In this document: positions 53,963-63,011 of the stretch, piece after piece
How the letters are laid out: every line of letters begins with the position of its first letter
Numbering within the stretch: position 1 is the first letter of the stretch
DNA from: Bradyrhizobium sp. B124
GTDB lineage: Bacteria > Pseudomonadota > Alphaproteobacteria > Rhizobiales > Xanthobacteraceae
Assembly (NCBI RefSeq): GCF_038967635.1
Contig: NZ_CP152413.1
Coordinates: 1,612,001-1,676,000 of the forward strand
Reading direction: 5' to 3'
Length of the DNA stretch: 64,000 bases
Translations under genes and position numbers: made by a program
Notes under the pieces: generated by a model
Databases searched by the model: none
What the model was told of the DNA's origin: nothing
The model's input: the letters and a program-made list of their open reading frames with translations, nothing else

Positions 53963-54409
53963 CTACCACTCTTCTGGACAGGGATCGACGATCTTCCAGA
54001 GATCGACGCCGTTCTTGATCTTCTTCATCTCGGTGGTGAGCCCGCCATTGCGGCGGATCCAGTCCTTCACCGTGTCGGGATAGTAGGACATCAGGTCGGA
54101 GGTGCCCTCGAGGCTGGTGACCTTGATGCCGAAGGTGAAGGCCTTGTCGTAATAGGCCTGGTGGAAGCCGATGCTGGCCTTCGGCGTCACGCAAATCTTG
54201 TTCAGCGGCACGATGCCGAACACCAGCGTGCAGGCCGAATTGCAGATGCCGTCGATCACGACGCGCTCGCGGCGGTCGCGGATCTGCTTGTACTTGGCCT
54301 TGTACTCCTCGACATAGCCGCCATGGTCGCGCGTGATGTGCAGAACGGCTCGCGCTGGCGTGACCGCCAGAACCGAGAGCAGCAAGGCAACAAGGGGCGT
54401 GATGCGCAT
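53963..54409 (-). CDS. Exported protein with ClpP/crotonase-like features
   Basis: A 148-residue protein with a signal peptide (ends near ARA-VL). The core VVIDGICNSACTLVFGIVPLNKICVTPKASIGFHQAYYD matches the pattern of ClpP-like serine proteases, where a serine follows two residues after a glycine-X-cysteine stretch and is followed by a histidine-containing strand. A catalytic aspartate is not obvious. The mature part is short. The role is unknown, but a secreted protease-like protein is a fair guess. Confidence 0.65.
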   Translation of the reverse strand: MRITPLVALLLSVLAVTPARAVLHITRDHGGYVEEYKAKYKQIRDRRERVVIDGICNSACTLVFGIVPLNKICVTPKASIGFHQAYYDKAFTFGIKVTSLEGTSDLMSYYPDTVKDWIRRNGGLTTEMKKIKNGVDLWKIVDPCPEEW

Positions 54410-54631
54410 GGAATGTTCGAAACCGAGGGAAAGGCGGCCCGGGCGGACCTGACCGCAAGACTCTGGCCGGACTGTGTTGGCAATCCGTTAAGCATCCCCA
54501 AAAAGGCAAAATTTGGCGCGCTGTGGCTGATTTCCCGCAGCTTTTGGCCGGAATCCGGGTTAAATGAAGCGCCAGAGGATCTTGGACCGGCTGCGGAAGC
54601 CGATTCCAGCGTGAATGCCAGGAGGCCGCCA

Positions 54632-54916
54632 ATGACGAAGACCAAGCTTTTCGCCGCCCTCGCCGTGACCGTTTCCCTGGCCATCCCGGCCTTCACCCCG
54701 GCTGCAGCGGCCGACCTCTCGGCCACCCCGCACCATCACCGGCATCACCACCACGCGCATTGGGGCCTGCCCTACCACATCAGCTATCTGCACAATTACG
54801 GCCCGGGCCCGGCCGCCGGCAGCTTCGCCTATTATGACGGCCCGTCGACCAACAAGTGCTACCAGAGCTCGGCTGCCTATATCGGCCAGGATCGTCGCCG
54901 GCATCCCTGCTTCTGA
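54632..54916 (+). CDS. His-rich exported protein
   Basis: A 94-residue protein. The signal peptide (MTKTKLFAALAVTVSLAIPAFTPAAA-AD) is followed by a run of histidines (HHHRHHHHAHW) and a short Cys-containing tail (KCYQSSAAYIGQDRRRHPCF). AGGAGG lies six bases before ATG. It could bind Zn, Cu or Ni in the periplasm. It is divergent from the ClpP-like gene, with a 220-bp gap. Confidence 0.75.
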   Translation: MTKTKLFAALAVTVSLAIPAFTPAAAADLSATPHHHRHHHHAHWGLPYHISYLHNYGPGPAAGSFAYYDGPSTNKCYQSSAAYIGQDRRRHPCF

Positions 54917-55001
54917 GCTCAAAGCAAGGCCGGCGGGAGGCGTGGACGCCGTGCCGTCCCTGCTGGCCCCGACAGCCCAAGTCTGATAATCGAACCGCAA
55001 C

Positions 55002-55078
55002 GCGCTCGTAGCTCAGCTGGATAGAGCATCGGATTTCGATTCCGAGGGTCGGGAGTTCGAATCTCTCCGAGCGCGCCA
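55002..55078 (+). tRNA. tRNA-Arg (TCG)
   Basis: 77 nt with CCA encoded. The acceptor stem GCGCTCG pairs with CGAGCGC, the anticodon stem TCGGA/TCCGA encloses TTTCGAT, so the anticodon is TCG. The T arm GGGAGTTCGAATCTC is standard. Confidence 0.95.
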
Positions 55079-55324
55079 GTCCGCCCCACTCTAAACACTC
55101 TAGATTTGCTTTGGTTTTTGGCTTTCAAGCCATCGATAACCCTTGCCTGTTCCGCGAGAACGCAAGGAGATCGAAGAGCACCAAAACGCCCCTAAGAGTC
55201 CGGACAGTCCCAGAAAAAGTCCCAGACTGGTTCATGGCCCGTTCTCGGACCCGCAGAGAGCCTCCTCACCCGCCCTCCATAACTCGACGCTCAGCCGCTC
55301 AAGCGGGTTGGAGGGAGACATCCT

Positions 55325-55597
55325 GTGCCTAGACGTTTCCCCAAAACGCGAAGCCCCGCCGCGGCAAACGGCAGGGCCCATCGCAAAGCTCAGTGCTCGG
55401 CAGCAACTGATAGCTCAGCATATTACCCGGGTAAATCCGGCGCAAGAGTCTCTGTCTTCGTCGGCAGAAAGTACGTCGGTGCCATCTTTGAAGTCGACGG
55501 CGTCCATCTGGTCCTGAGTGTCAGCGGTACTAATCCAGGCACCCTCGCAACTCGGAAGGCCGCTGCCGGCGCTCTCAGCGAGGTGACGCACGGCTGA
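55325..55597 (+). CDS. Hypothetical protein
   Basis: A 90-residue frame starting at GTG with a good AGGGAG ribosome site seven bases upstream. The N-terminus is basic and low complexity; the C-terminal half (ARVSVFVGRKYVGAIFEVDGVHLVLSVSG) looks like a small folded beta domain. It is the only convincing frame in the 1.5 kb after tRNA-Arg. No family recognised. Confidence 0.5.
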   Translation: MPRRFPKTRSPAAANGRAHRKAQCSAATDSSAYYPGKSGARVSVFVGRKYVGAIFEVDGVHLVLSVSGTNPGTLATRKAAAGALSEVTHG

Positions 55598-56591
55598 TCG
55601 AACCGTTGGTTCGGTTGGTCGCGCGCACCTCGTTGCGGGCCTGCACGGTGGCCCCCGCCGCAACTGAGTGAATACGACCAACCGGCCGCGAGAATAGTGG
55701 CGGGTCGAGATCGGCCATGTCCCCGCCGCCGGCGAAATCGCTCACTGAGGTGAGCGATTTGCCGCAGATGAATGACCGCAAGGTCGATCAGCATCGTCGA
55801 CGGGATGACCACCCGAACCGAGCTGGCCGGCGAGACGAGCCGAAAAAATCGTCTCAAGCGGACACGGTGGGGACAACGCCGTGCGGACCTCCAAGATATG
55901 GTCCGAAGGGAAACTAGTACGCGGGGCTTCGGCCCTCTCTCTCGTCAGGAGCTTCAGTCGGGTTTGTCACCTGACTGAAGGCGGAAAGGGCGAAGCTGTG
56001 CCTGCACGGTGGACGAAAGCCCAACTGCGAGCCGCCTCCCGCGGTGGCTGCGTCCCCGTCTGCCCGGCCCGCACTTCAAGGTTAGGAGGGGCGCAGTCGG
56101 AAGCCGTTCCGGGTGGAAGGCTCCGTTGGCAACACCAAGCAAATGCGCCCTGTATTGTCGTCGGCCTGCTTCAGCTCTTCGCTCATCTCCTCTCGGGCCC
56201 CTCGCTGCTCTTCGCCCGTACCTATCCAAGCGGTGATAGCAAGACGGCGCACTCCAGATGTCAAAAAGGGGAAACACCATTGGCGATACGCTACACCTAA
56301 AAATTTGAGCCTCCCCATCGCTACCGATTACGTGGGCGCTCTCCGACCATGCAAGGAGACTTGATAGAGACGGGATTCAGGCCGGCCCGGCCGGAGGCGC
56401 GGGCCAACAGCTTCGCCCAGCAACTCAGGCACCTTGCCGACCGGGTAAGCCTTAACTTCGTCGAGCTTTGAGAAACCAAGCCGCCTTCTTCAATCCGTTC
56501 GGTCACGCTGCCGATTCTGCCTCGTCGTGACCGATTGCTGGCGACCAGCTGGATACCGCTGCCCCAAACGCGAACGCGGTGCTCTCGCCAA
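55598..56591. other. Gene-poor stretch, eroded DNA
   Basis: About 1 kb without a convincing gene. Several short frames exist on both strands but lack ribosome sites and protein-like composition; the minus-strand frame at 56082-56318 is the least bad. GC is lower than in flanking regions. Confidence 0.5.
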
Positions 56592-57539
56592 CTAGGCCCC
56601 TCGCGCCCGTGCGAGGGTTTCCGAAGGCATCTCGCCAAATGCGTGGCCATAACATCTGGCGAAATCGCTCATGTGCCAGAAGCCGTTGGCCCGCGCTGCC
56701 GCGGTCACCGTAAGGAGCGGGCCTCCTTTGACGAGGAGCTTGCGGACCGACCACATGCGTTTCGATCGCAAATGTTGATGCAGGCTAACGCCGCAGACCT
56801 GCTGTACCGCGGTTTGGAGCGTACGAACGGAAACGCCTAGCGTCTGCGCGAGACTAGCACTGTAAGGGTCGGCCTCGCCGATCGCGGCCACCAGTTCATC
56901 CAGGTGCTCGACCAGCTTCCGATGCCGGTCGAACGAGCCGGGCAGTGCCCGCTTGACGCTGTCCTCGACCAAGGCGCTGTCGAGCCCGGCTATAAGCGTC
57001 TCCTGCAGCTGCCCGCTCAATAGCTCGAACTCCTTGAGTTCCCTACAGCTGGACGCCAGGCAAAACATGTCCAGAATCGCCGATCGTATCGCCAACATCT
57101 TCGCCGGTGTCAGCCTGAACAGCTCTATTCCGCTCTCGAAGTCGGCCCATCCGCGATTGCGCATGTCGGAGCCGAAGCGCAGCATGAGGTAGGTATTTGC
57201 ATGTCGTTCGACGACATCGACGGGCGCCCGGCCGCGGATGACTCCGATCGTAGAATCGCCGACCGCGTTCCCGTTCATCGTCGCGTGGAAGGCCAGAGGA
57301 ACAACGACTCCAACCCCGCGATTGGCTCCGAGATCCCCCTCCATTCGCCGGGCGAAAGATCGCTGCAGCACGAGAAGGCAATCAGGAAGCGCCAGAATGC
57401 TCCGCGAGACCGAGATGGGCGAGGAATCCAGCGGCGTGCTTCTCATTCCGCCGATAACATCGTTCGGACGAAATTCGTCGAAACTGTTGAAACGCTCGAT
57501 GCGCAGGACCGGCGATGGATCGAGCCAACGGACAGGCAT
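56592..57539 (-). CDS. AraC-family transcriptional regulator
   Basis: A 315-residue regulator. The first 200 residues form an AraC-binding domain of the larger, cupin-like type (PVRWLDPSPVLRIERFNSFDEF...VVPLAFHATMNG), and the end carries two helix-turn-helix motifs (LAQTLGVSVRTLQTAVQQVCGVSLHQHLRSKRM and VTAAARANGFWHMSDFARCYGHAFGEMPSETLARAR). It follows the MarR gene by nine bases on the same strand, so they form one operon. Confidence 0.9.
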   Translation of the reverse strand: MPVRWLDPSPVLRIERFNSFDEFRPNDVIGGMRSTPLDSSPISVSRSILALPDCLLVLQRSFARRMEGDLGANRGVGVVVPLAFHATMNGNAVGDSTIGVIRGRAPVDVVERHANTYLMLRFGSDMRNRGWADFESGIELFRLTPAKMLAIRSAILDMFCLASSCRELKEFELLSGQLQETLIAGLDSALVEDSVKRALPGSFDRHRKLVEHLDELVAAIGEADPYSASLAQTLGVSVRTLQTAVQQVCGVSLHQHLRSKRMWSVRKLLVKGGPLLTVTAAARANGFWHMSDFARCYGHAFGEMPSETLARARGA

Positions 57540-57548
57540 CGTGACCTC

Positions 57549-58028
57549 CTAGGAAAGCGGATGATCCAGCAGGGCCTCACCCGTGCGCGCAATTCCCTTC
57601 ATCAGTTCGACCGCCGACCGGAAACTGTCTTCGCCGAACCGTTGGGCCAGCTTCGCCTGTACTTCTCTCCAGCGCGGTAGCGCGCGAGACAAGACCTGCC
57701 TGCCGCTGGAGGAGATAGAGATGTCGCGCACGCGACGGTCCGCTCCGGGCGCGATTCTCACCAGACCGCGGCGCGCAAGAATTGAGACGTTGCGCGCGAG
57801 CGCGCTTGGGTCCATCGACATCCTCACCGCAAGTGCCCCCATGGTCACAGTCCCTTGCCGCGCACAGGCAACGAGCAGCATGAATTGCGTTGGCTCCACC
57901 CCGACGGGTGCGAGAGCCTCGGCATAGAGCCGGGTGATCACGCGGCTTGCCTTCCGGACATTGAAGGCGGCGCAGCAACTACCCACCACGGCCAGTTCCT
58001 CGGGCATTGGCGACACAACCTGCTTCAT
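57549..58028 (-). CDS. MarR-family transcriptional regulator
   Basis: A 159-residue winged-helix regulator: an N-terminal dimer helix with adjacent cysteines at 18-19 (GSCCAAFNV), then TQFMLLVACARQGTVTMGALAVRMSMDPSALARNVSILARRGLVRIAPGADRRVRDISI. The near-perfect 29-bp inverted repeat 19 bp before the start is a probable autoregulatory operator. The paired cysteines could sense oxidants or metals. First gene of a MarR-AraC pair. Confidence 0.9.
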   Translation of the reverse strand: MKQVVSPMPEELAVVGSCCAAFNVRKASRVITRLYAEALAPVGVEPTQFMLLVACARQGTVTMGALAVRMSMDPSALARNVSILARRGLVRIAPGADRRVRDISISSSGRQVLSRALPRWREVQAKLAQRFGEDSFRSAVELMKGIARTGEALLDHPLS

Positions 58029-58046
58029 CGAGCACCTGCGTTATAT

Positions 58047-58075
58047 GCATATACCGATAATTTATCGGCATATGC
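58047..58075. promoter_or_regulatory. 29-bp inverted repeat, probable MarR operator
   Basis: Arms GCATAT-A-CCGATAA and TTATCGG-C-ATATGC, with one mismatch and a single central base. The site is in the gap between the MarR gene and the divergent hypothetical gene. Confidence 0.7.
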
Positions 58076-58212
58076 CGTTTTCAAATGGTTAATCACAAGA
58101 TTCCCACAATTTGCCGGATTCCGATAATCGGATTGATCAAGCAATTAAGTCGATGCCCTCAATATCCCTCGACACGACATCAACACCGAGCGCACGCGAA
58201 GGGAGAAGCACC

Positions 58213-58497
58213 ATGCCGGACATCGCCAACCTCGATCGACGTAGGCGCCACCGCCCCGCGCCGTCGCTGGTATGCCGGGCAGCGCCGATCGATTCGTCTG
58301 AGCCTTGGAGTGCTCACCGGCAGAAGGCGCGCGAGGCGCTACAAGAGGCGGTTTTTGCCCTTCAGATCACTCATGCACAAACATCCATTGTGATCGAAAA
58401 GATCGAAAATCCGGAGAACCGCAAGCAACTACAAGCTCAATCCGCGCGGATCGGTACGTTGATCGACCTCGCCTGGTGCCGACTCGGCGATATCTGA
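58213..58497 (+). CDS. Hypothetical protein
   Basis: A 94-residue protein starting MPDIANLDRRRRHRPAP with AGGGAGAAG upstream. The second half is helical (HRQKAREALQEAVFALQITHAQTSIVIEKIENPENRKQLQAQ). It is divergent from the MarR gene and may share its operator. No family recognised. Confidence 0.6.
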   Translation: MPDIANLDRRRRHRPAPSLVCRAAPIDSSEPWSAHRQKAREALQEAVFALQITHAQTSIVIEKIENPENRKQLQAQSARIGTLIDLAWCRLGDI

Positions 58498-59243
58498 TCA
58501 CTGGTCGCCGGGTTCGGCGGAGGGCGTCGCACTGCCCTGCATCCGATTGCTACCGCGATGCTGGCGATCGTTGGGCATCGAAAAGAGAGCTCGACATCCC
58601 GATGGGCGTCGAGCGTCCAACGCGCTGCTAACGAAGGCAACTGCGATCACCGGTCATCGAGCGGCCCGACCTGCCCTCGGGAACGCCGATGACGCAGCCC
58701 GGCAGGAAACTTCCTGCCGGGCTGCCATGCATGCTGCGACCATACGTATCGCTCCTGGGCGTCAAACCGAGAATTCGTCGAAGCCGGCGCAAACGGCGAA
58801 ACGAGACTTGTCGCTATCTCACAACGCGATCTCACAACGCGCGACCCGCGTCGGTCACGAAGACGCCCCCGCAGCACAGGGCCAGTGATCCAAATATGCT
58901 GACCGGCCGTAACCGCCCGCATCGAATGAAGCCTAACGACCGCGCGAGTTGCGGCACGCACGGTCGCGCGCGGCATTATGGCGCACAACATCAAGCTAAA
59001 GTGCGAAGAAAGCGATTAGCGCCAGTACGCCCAGCAGAACGCATGCATCCGAAGATGGCGACCCAATGTGTCGCACGCTCATGGCAGAATACTAATCCTT
59101 CAGGTTCTGATCGGATAGCTGTAGAAAGATGTTGTTGCTCGACAGCTCTTTCAACCTGTTCCTTTGCGCGCTTGTCCGCGCGACAAATTGCAATCCCCTC
59201 CGGCGCGACGCCGTGTCGTACCTCCGCTTTGTCGGGCTAACTC
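58498..59243. other. Gene-poor stretch
   Basis: About 750 bp without a convincing gene. A plus-strand frame at 59129-59275 (MLLLDSSFNLFLCALV...) is possible but weak. A strong hairpin lies at 58694-58725. Confidence 0.45.
58694..58725. terminator. Strong 15-bp hairpin
   Basis: GCAGCCCGGCAGGAA is followed, after two bases, by its exact complement. No U-run follows and no clear gene ends nearby. It could be a terminator or a palindromic repeat relic. Confidence 0.5.
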
Positions 59244-59483
59244 CTATTGATGATAGAGCTTGCGAAGCACTTTGAGGGCCACGCGTTGCTCCTCAACGTA
59301 CTGCTGCACTAGTTTCCGAAGCTCCTCGGATAGCAACTCGGCGGCGTCGCGCTCAACTTCGTCGAGTATTGCTTCGGCATCAGCTAACCGTATCATTACC
59401 ACCTCGACGTGCCTGACAGGCCCCGGTATTTGAGGCGGCAACTTCCAGCGATAGAACGGGAACCAGTCGGACCAGAGCTTCAA
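59244..59483 (-). CDS. Small hypothetical protein
   Basis: A 79-residue frame starting at TTG, LKLWSDWFPFYRWKLPPQ..., continuing into a helical, coiled-coil-like C-terminus (AEAILDEVERDAAELLSEELRKLVQQYVEEQRVALKVLRKLYHQ). An internal ATG (Met30, 59396) has GAGG five bases upstream and would give a 50-residue protein. The sequence reads as protein through the whole frame and even upstream to the stop at 59514, so a truncated gene is also possible. Confidence 0.5.
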   Translation of the reverse strand: MKLWSDWFPFYRWKLPPQIPGPVRHVEVVMIRLADAEAILDEVERDAAELLSEELRKLVQQYVEEQRVALKVLRKLYHQ

Positions 59484-59729
59484 TCTATAGCGGATCGATG
59501 GGGACGCATTGACCTAGCTCAAGGCTCGGCGGCCTCTGAGATCGGCGATATTGCGAGGCGAACTCCTGGGCCACGTAAGCTGTTGCAGCACCATCGCGGC
59601 CGAGGCATGCGATCAACGCCCCAATCATTTCATCGAGAGTGTCAGTTTCCAGCTCTGCGATTGCGCTACGTCAACCGTTCAAGCGAGTGAGCGTGTCACG
59701 ATAAATGCTTCAGCGGAGTAACTTACGAT

Positions 59730-59975
59730 ATGCGTCGGCTTTTGACCTCGACGATTCGAGCGCTGACTTTGTTGGGATGGCGGGACATCGCGTCCGCCCC
59801 GTTCGGCTGCGCGATCCAGCTTGCTGTAATCGATGACGATCAACATCCGCTCGGTTTCCCCTGTGTCCGGCGCGCTGACGGATGGTTCGATGCCACCACG
59901 ATGCAACCCGTCATGGTGTCCGCGACACACTGGCGCTATTGGCGGCCTGACGTGCTGCCGATGTGCTGCTGCTGA
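59730..59975 (+). CDS. Conserved hypothetical protein
   Basis: An 81-residue protein. The core LLGWRDIASAPFGCAIQLAVIDDDQHPLGFPCVRRADGWFDATTMQPVMVSATHWRYWR follows a pattern frequent in small rhizobial proteins: an opening WRDIASAPF-type motif, a central Cys/Gly-containing region and a closing THWR-W. Function unknown. Fits a real gene. Confidence 0.65.
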   Translation: MRRLLTSTIRALTLLGWRDIASAPFGCAIQLAVIDDDQHPLGFPCVRRADGWFDATTMQPVMVSATHWRYWRPDVLPMCCC

Positions 59976-60129
59976 TAATGGCACGGTTTGGTACCATCAA
60001 CCGGCTGGTCTCGGTCCTGCTCCTGCGGTCTCGGGTGTCGCAATCGCGGCGGACGGACTGGACACTCCTGCTGGCGCTCGCCTGCACCGCGTTGACGATC
60101 GCATCGGCGGTTTCACTCGTGTATTTTCA

Positions 60130-60297
60130 TTATTTGGACTGACCCTGACCGCTGACGGGCTCGTCGTCGGCGATGGCGCGCCATGCCGCGCCATCGAGGT
60201 CGTCATATTGGCCGCTCTTGAGCGACCATAGAAAGCCGAGTAGCCCGGCAAAGCCAAGCGCGAGCGCCAGCGGCACCAGAATAACCAGAACTTCCAT
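60130..60297 (-). CDS. ccoS: cbb3-type oxidase assembly protein CcoS
   Basis: A 55-residue membrane protein, MEVLVILVPLALALGFAGLLGFLWSLKSGQYDDLDGAAWRAI, with the family's helix and the conserved QYDDL-G-A-R motif. It is needed to insert haem and copper into cbb3 oxidase. Its ATG overlaps the ccoI stop by four bases. It is the last gene of ccoGHIS. Confidence 0.95.
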   Translation of the reverse strand: MEVLVILVPLALALGFAGLLGFLWSLKSGQYDDLDGAAWRAIADDEPVSGQGQSK

Positions 60298-62483
60298 CAG
60301 CCCGTCTCCGTCGTTCGTGCTCTCAGCGCGTTCAGCATCACGATCACCGATGAACCCGACATCGCCGCCGCGGCGATCAGCGGTGTGACCAGGCCGGCAA
60401 CCGCGATCGGTACCGCCAGCACATTGTAAACGACGGCAAGCCAGAGATTCTGCCGCATCAACCGCAACGCCTTGCGGGACACCTTGACCGCTGTCAGCAC
60501 TGGCACGAGACGTTCGCCGAGAAAGACCGCATCGGCGACCGCCTGGCTCATGTGGGTCGCCGTAACGGGCGACATTGAGGCGTGCGCGGCAGCCAGCGCT
60601 GGCGCATCGTTCAGGCCGTCGCCGACCATCAGCACCTTGCAGCCTTGGCGCGCCAGCTCCTCGATCCGGTCGATCTTGTCGACCGGAGACACTTCCGCAC
60701 GCCATTCATGCACGCCGAGCACCTCGGCCGCGAGGCGGACCGCGTGTTCGCGATCTCCGGACACGATCTCGACGGCGATGCCCATACGCGCCAGCCCTGC
60801 CACCACCTCGGCCGCGTCCGGCCGCAGCCGTTGCCGAACGGCGAAGACATATCTGCTCTCGCCATAGCTGAATGCGACGACGGATGCTTCCGTATCGTGG
60901 CACAGGATCTCGTTGGCGAGGTCATCAGCGCCGCAGAATGACGGGCGACCCAGCCGGATCGGACGCCCCTCGTAAAGGCCGTAGACACCCTGCCCCGGCT
61001 CTTCCTGGATATCGGGCAACGGTGAGGCCGTACCCGCCTTGCGCGCGACCGCGGCAGCGACCGGATGACGACTCGAGAGCGCCAGCCGGCCTGCAAGCCT
61101 CACGACATCGTCCGGGATTTCCGCGACATTGGCGACATCGAGCTCGGGCAGCGTCAATGTACCTGTCTTGTCGAAGATCACCCGGTCGATCTCGGCAAGC
61201 CGCTCGATCGCATCGCCGGCGTTGAGCAGCACGCCCGAGCCGAACAGCGCGCCGGACGCGACGGTCTGCACCGCCGGAATGGCAAGACCCAGTGCGCAGG
61301 GACAGGTGATGATCAGGACTGCAATCGCTGTCACGATCGAATCATGAAAGCTCGCGCCATAGGCCAGCCAGCCCAGCATCGTGAGCAACGCGGTCGCGTG
61401 CACCACCGGGGCATAGAGCCTCGAGGCCCGCTCCGCCAATCGAAGATAGCGCGAGCGCGCCTGCAGCGCGCGATCGAGCAGCTGAGATATCTCATCCAGC
61501 AACGTACCACCCGAGGCGGCCGATGCGCGGACGCGCAATGTTCCGGTACGGATCAGCGTGCCCGCGAACACAGCGCTGCCAGGCGTCGCTATCGCCGGCA
61601 AGGTTTCGCCCGTGATCAGGCTCTGGTCGACCTCCGAGCGGCCCTCGATCACGTTGCCATCGACCGAACAGCGCTCGCCGGGCCGCAGCAGCACGATGTC
61701 GCCGGGCCGGATCGCAGCTACCGGGACCGTTCTGATCTCAGTCGGACTGATGAACTTCGTCGCGGTCTCCGCCTTGAGGGCAGCCAGGTTGCCGGCAAAG
61801 GCACGGGTACGCCGCCGCATGTTCTGGTCGAGGTAGCGGCCAGCGAGCAGGAATGCGATCAGCATGATAGCGGCATCGAAATAGGCGTGTTCGGCGTGGT
61901 TGAGGGTCTCGATCACCGAGGTCGCCAGCGCAAGCACGATGCCGATGCTGATCGGCACGTCCATGTTGACGCCGCGTGCCCGCAGCGCTGACAGCGCCGA
62001 CGAAAAGAAGGGCTGCGCCGAATAGGCGGCGGCCGGCAGCACGATCAGCGCCGACAGCCAGTGAAAGAAGTCGCGCTGTTCCGGCAGCATGTCGGAGACG
62101 TTGCCGGACCATACCGGGACCGACAGCATCATGACGTTCATCGCGGCAAAGGCCGCGACGCCCAGTCGTCGCAACAAGCCTTGCGCTCGCTGCGCTTCCA
62201 GCGTTTCGGCATCATTCCGCTCGAACGGATAGGCCTTGTAGCCGAGCTCGGCGAGCCGGCTTACAAACAGCGCCGGATCAAGTGCACCCGCCTTCCATTC
62301 CAGGGCCAGGCGGCTGTCGGTCAGGTTCACGCGGGCCGAGGTGACGTCCGGTATGGTCGACAGATTACGCTCGATCTTGGCCATGCAGCCCGCGCAATTG
62401 ATGCCCTCGACTGCGAGATCGAGATGGATGAGCCCGGTACCCGCGCTCTTCAGATAGTGAGAGAAATCGATATCCGGCTGCAT
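60297..62483 (-). CDS. ccoI: Copper-translocating P-type ATPase CcoI
   Basis: A 728-residue inner-membrane ATPase that supplies copper to the cbb3 oxidase. N-terminal metal-binding domain with GINCAGCMAKIE; transmembrane CPC motif (IITCPCALGLAIP); phosphorylation site DKTGTLT; hinge VGDGLNDAPAL. Length matches CcoI/FixI. The start MQPDIDF was chosen over an upstream frame extension; it lies 11 bp after the ccoH stop. Confidence 0.95.
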   Translation of the reverse strand: MQPDIDFSHYLKSAGTGLIHLDLAVEGINCAGCMAKIERNLSTIPDVTSARVNLTDSRLALEWKAGALDPALFVSRLAELGYKAYPFERNDAETLEAQRAQGLLRRLGVAAFAAMNVMMLSVPVWSGNVSDMLPEQRDFFHWLSALIVLPAAAYSAQPFFSSALSALRARGVNMDVPISIGIVLALATSVIETLNHAEHAYFDAAIMLIAFLLAGRYLDQNMRRRTRAFAGNLAALKAETATKFISPTEIRTVPVAAIRPGDIVLLRPGERCSVDGNVIEGRSEVDQSLITGETLPAIATPGSAVFAGTLIRTGTLRVRASAASGGTLLDEISQLLDRALQARSRYLRLAERASRLYAPVVHATALLTMLGWLAYGASFHDSIVTAIAVLIITCPCALGLAIPAVQTVASGALFGSGVLLNAGDAIERLAEIDRVIFDKTGTLTLPELDVANVAEIPDDVVRLAGRLALSSRHPVAAAVARKAGTASPLPDIQEEPGQGVYGLYEGRPIRLGRPSFCGADDLANEILCHDTEASVVAFSYGESRYVFAVRQRLRPDAAEVVAGLARMGIAVEIVSGDREHAVRLAAEVLGVHEWRAEVSPVDKIDRIEELARQGCKVLMVGDGLNDAPALAAAHASMSPVTATHMSQAVADAVFLGERLVPVLTAVKVSRKALRLMRQNLWLAVVYNVLAVPIAVAGLVTPLIAAAAMSGSSVIVMLNALRARTTETG

Positions 62484-62494
62484 GGGATGCACCT

Positions 62495-62995
62495 TCAGTT
62501 CAGCAGGATTCGGTTCTTCGACAGGAACATGCGCCGGCCATCGGCGTCGCCCTCGATCACGAGGTCCCACTGCCCTGCCGCGACGCCTTCGGCGCGGCCG
62601 CTATAGCTCCCACCCCCGGCCTCGCCAATCTCGATTGCCCGATCGGCGCGACGATCGATCGGTCGTTCGAGTCGAGCGAGGAAGCTCAATCCGGTCAGAG
62701 GCACGCCGGCGTGGTCGCGCGCCTCGAGTGCTATTGCGGCGCTGCCGTCAGGCCGCCGATCGATATGGGCCTGGACCCGCCAATCGCGCTCGTTCTGCTG
62801 CCTGGCCGCATCGATCTCGTGTTGGTAGGCGAGGCTCGCACTATAGGCGCTGTCGACCTCTGTGCCCGGAAGAGTCGAAATGGCAAGGCGCATCATGACC
62901 ATATTCACGCTGATGACGACGGCGAAGAATGCGATCGTCGTGACCAGGACGAAACGTCCGGTGATGGGTCGCGCGGCTGGACGAGAGGCTGCCAT
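62495..62995 (-). CDS. ccoH: cbb3 oxidase assembly protein CcoH (FixH)
   Basis: A 166-residue membrane-anchored protein: an N-terminal helix (FVLVTTIAFFAVVISVNMVMMRLAI) followed by a periplasmic beta domain with YQHEIDAARQQNERDWRVQ and GQWDLVIEGDADGRRMFLSKN, typical of FixH. It stabilises cbb3 assembly. It lies between ccoG and ccoI. Confidence 0.93.
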   Translation of the reverse strand: MAASRPAARPITGRFVLVTTIAFFAVVISVNMVMMRLAISTLPGTEVDSAYSASLAYQHEIDAARQQNERDWRVQAHIDRRPDGSAAIALEARDHAGVPLTGLSFLARLERPIDRRADRAIEIGEAGGGSYSGRAEGVAAGQWDLVIEGDADGRRMFLSKNRILLN

Positions 62996-63011
62996 GGCGA
63001 GATTTCCGTGG

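Noticed and set aside
58547..58888. Plus-strand 113-residue frame
   Set aside because: It runs through the strong hairpin and has low-complexity basic sequence with no ribosome site.
59129..59275. Possible 48-residue protein MLLLDSSFNLFLCALV...
   Set aside because: Weak ribosome site and overlap with a better minus-strand frame; kept only as a note.
55002..60129. A mobile element inserted at tRNA-Arg
   Set aside because: No integrase, no transposase and no second copy of the tRNA 3' end were found between the tRNA and the window end.
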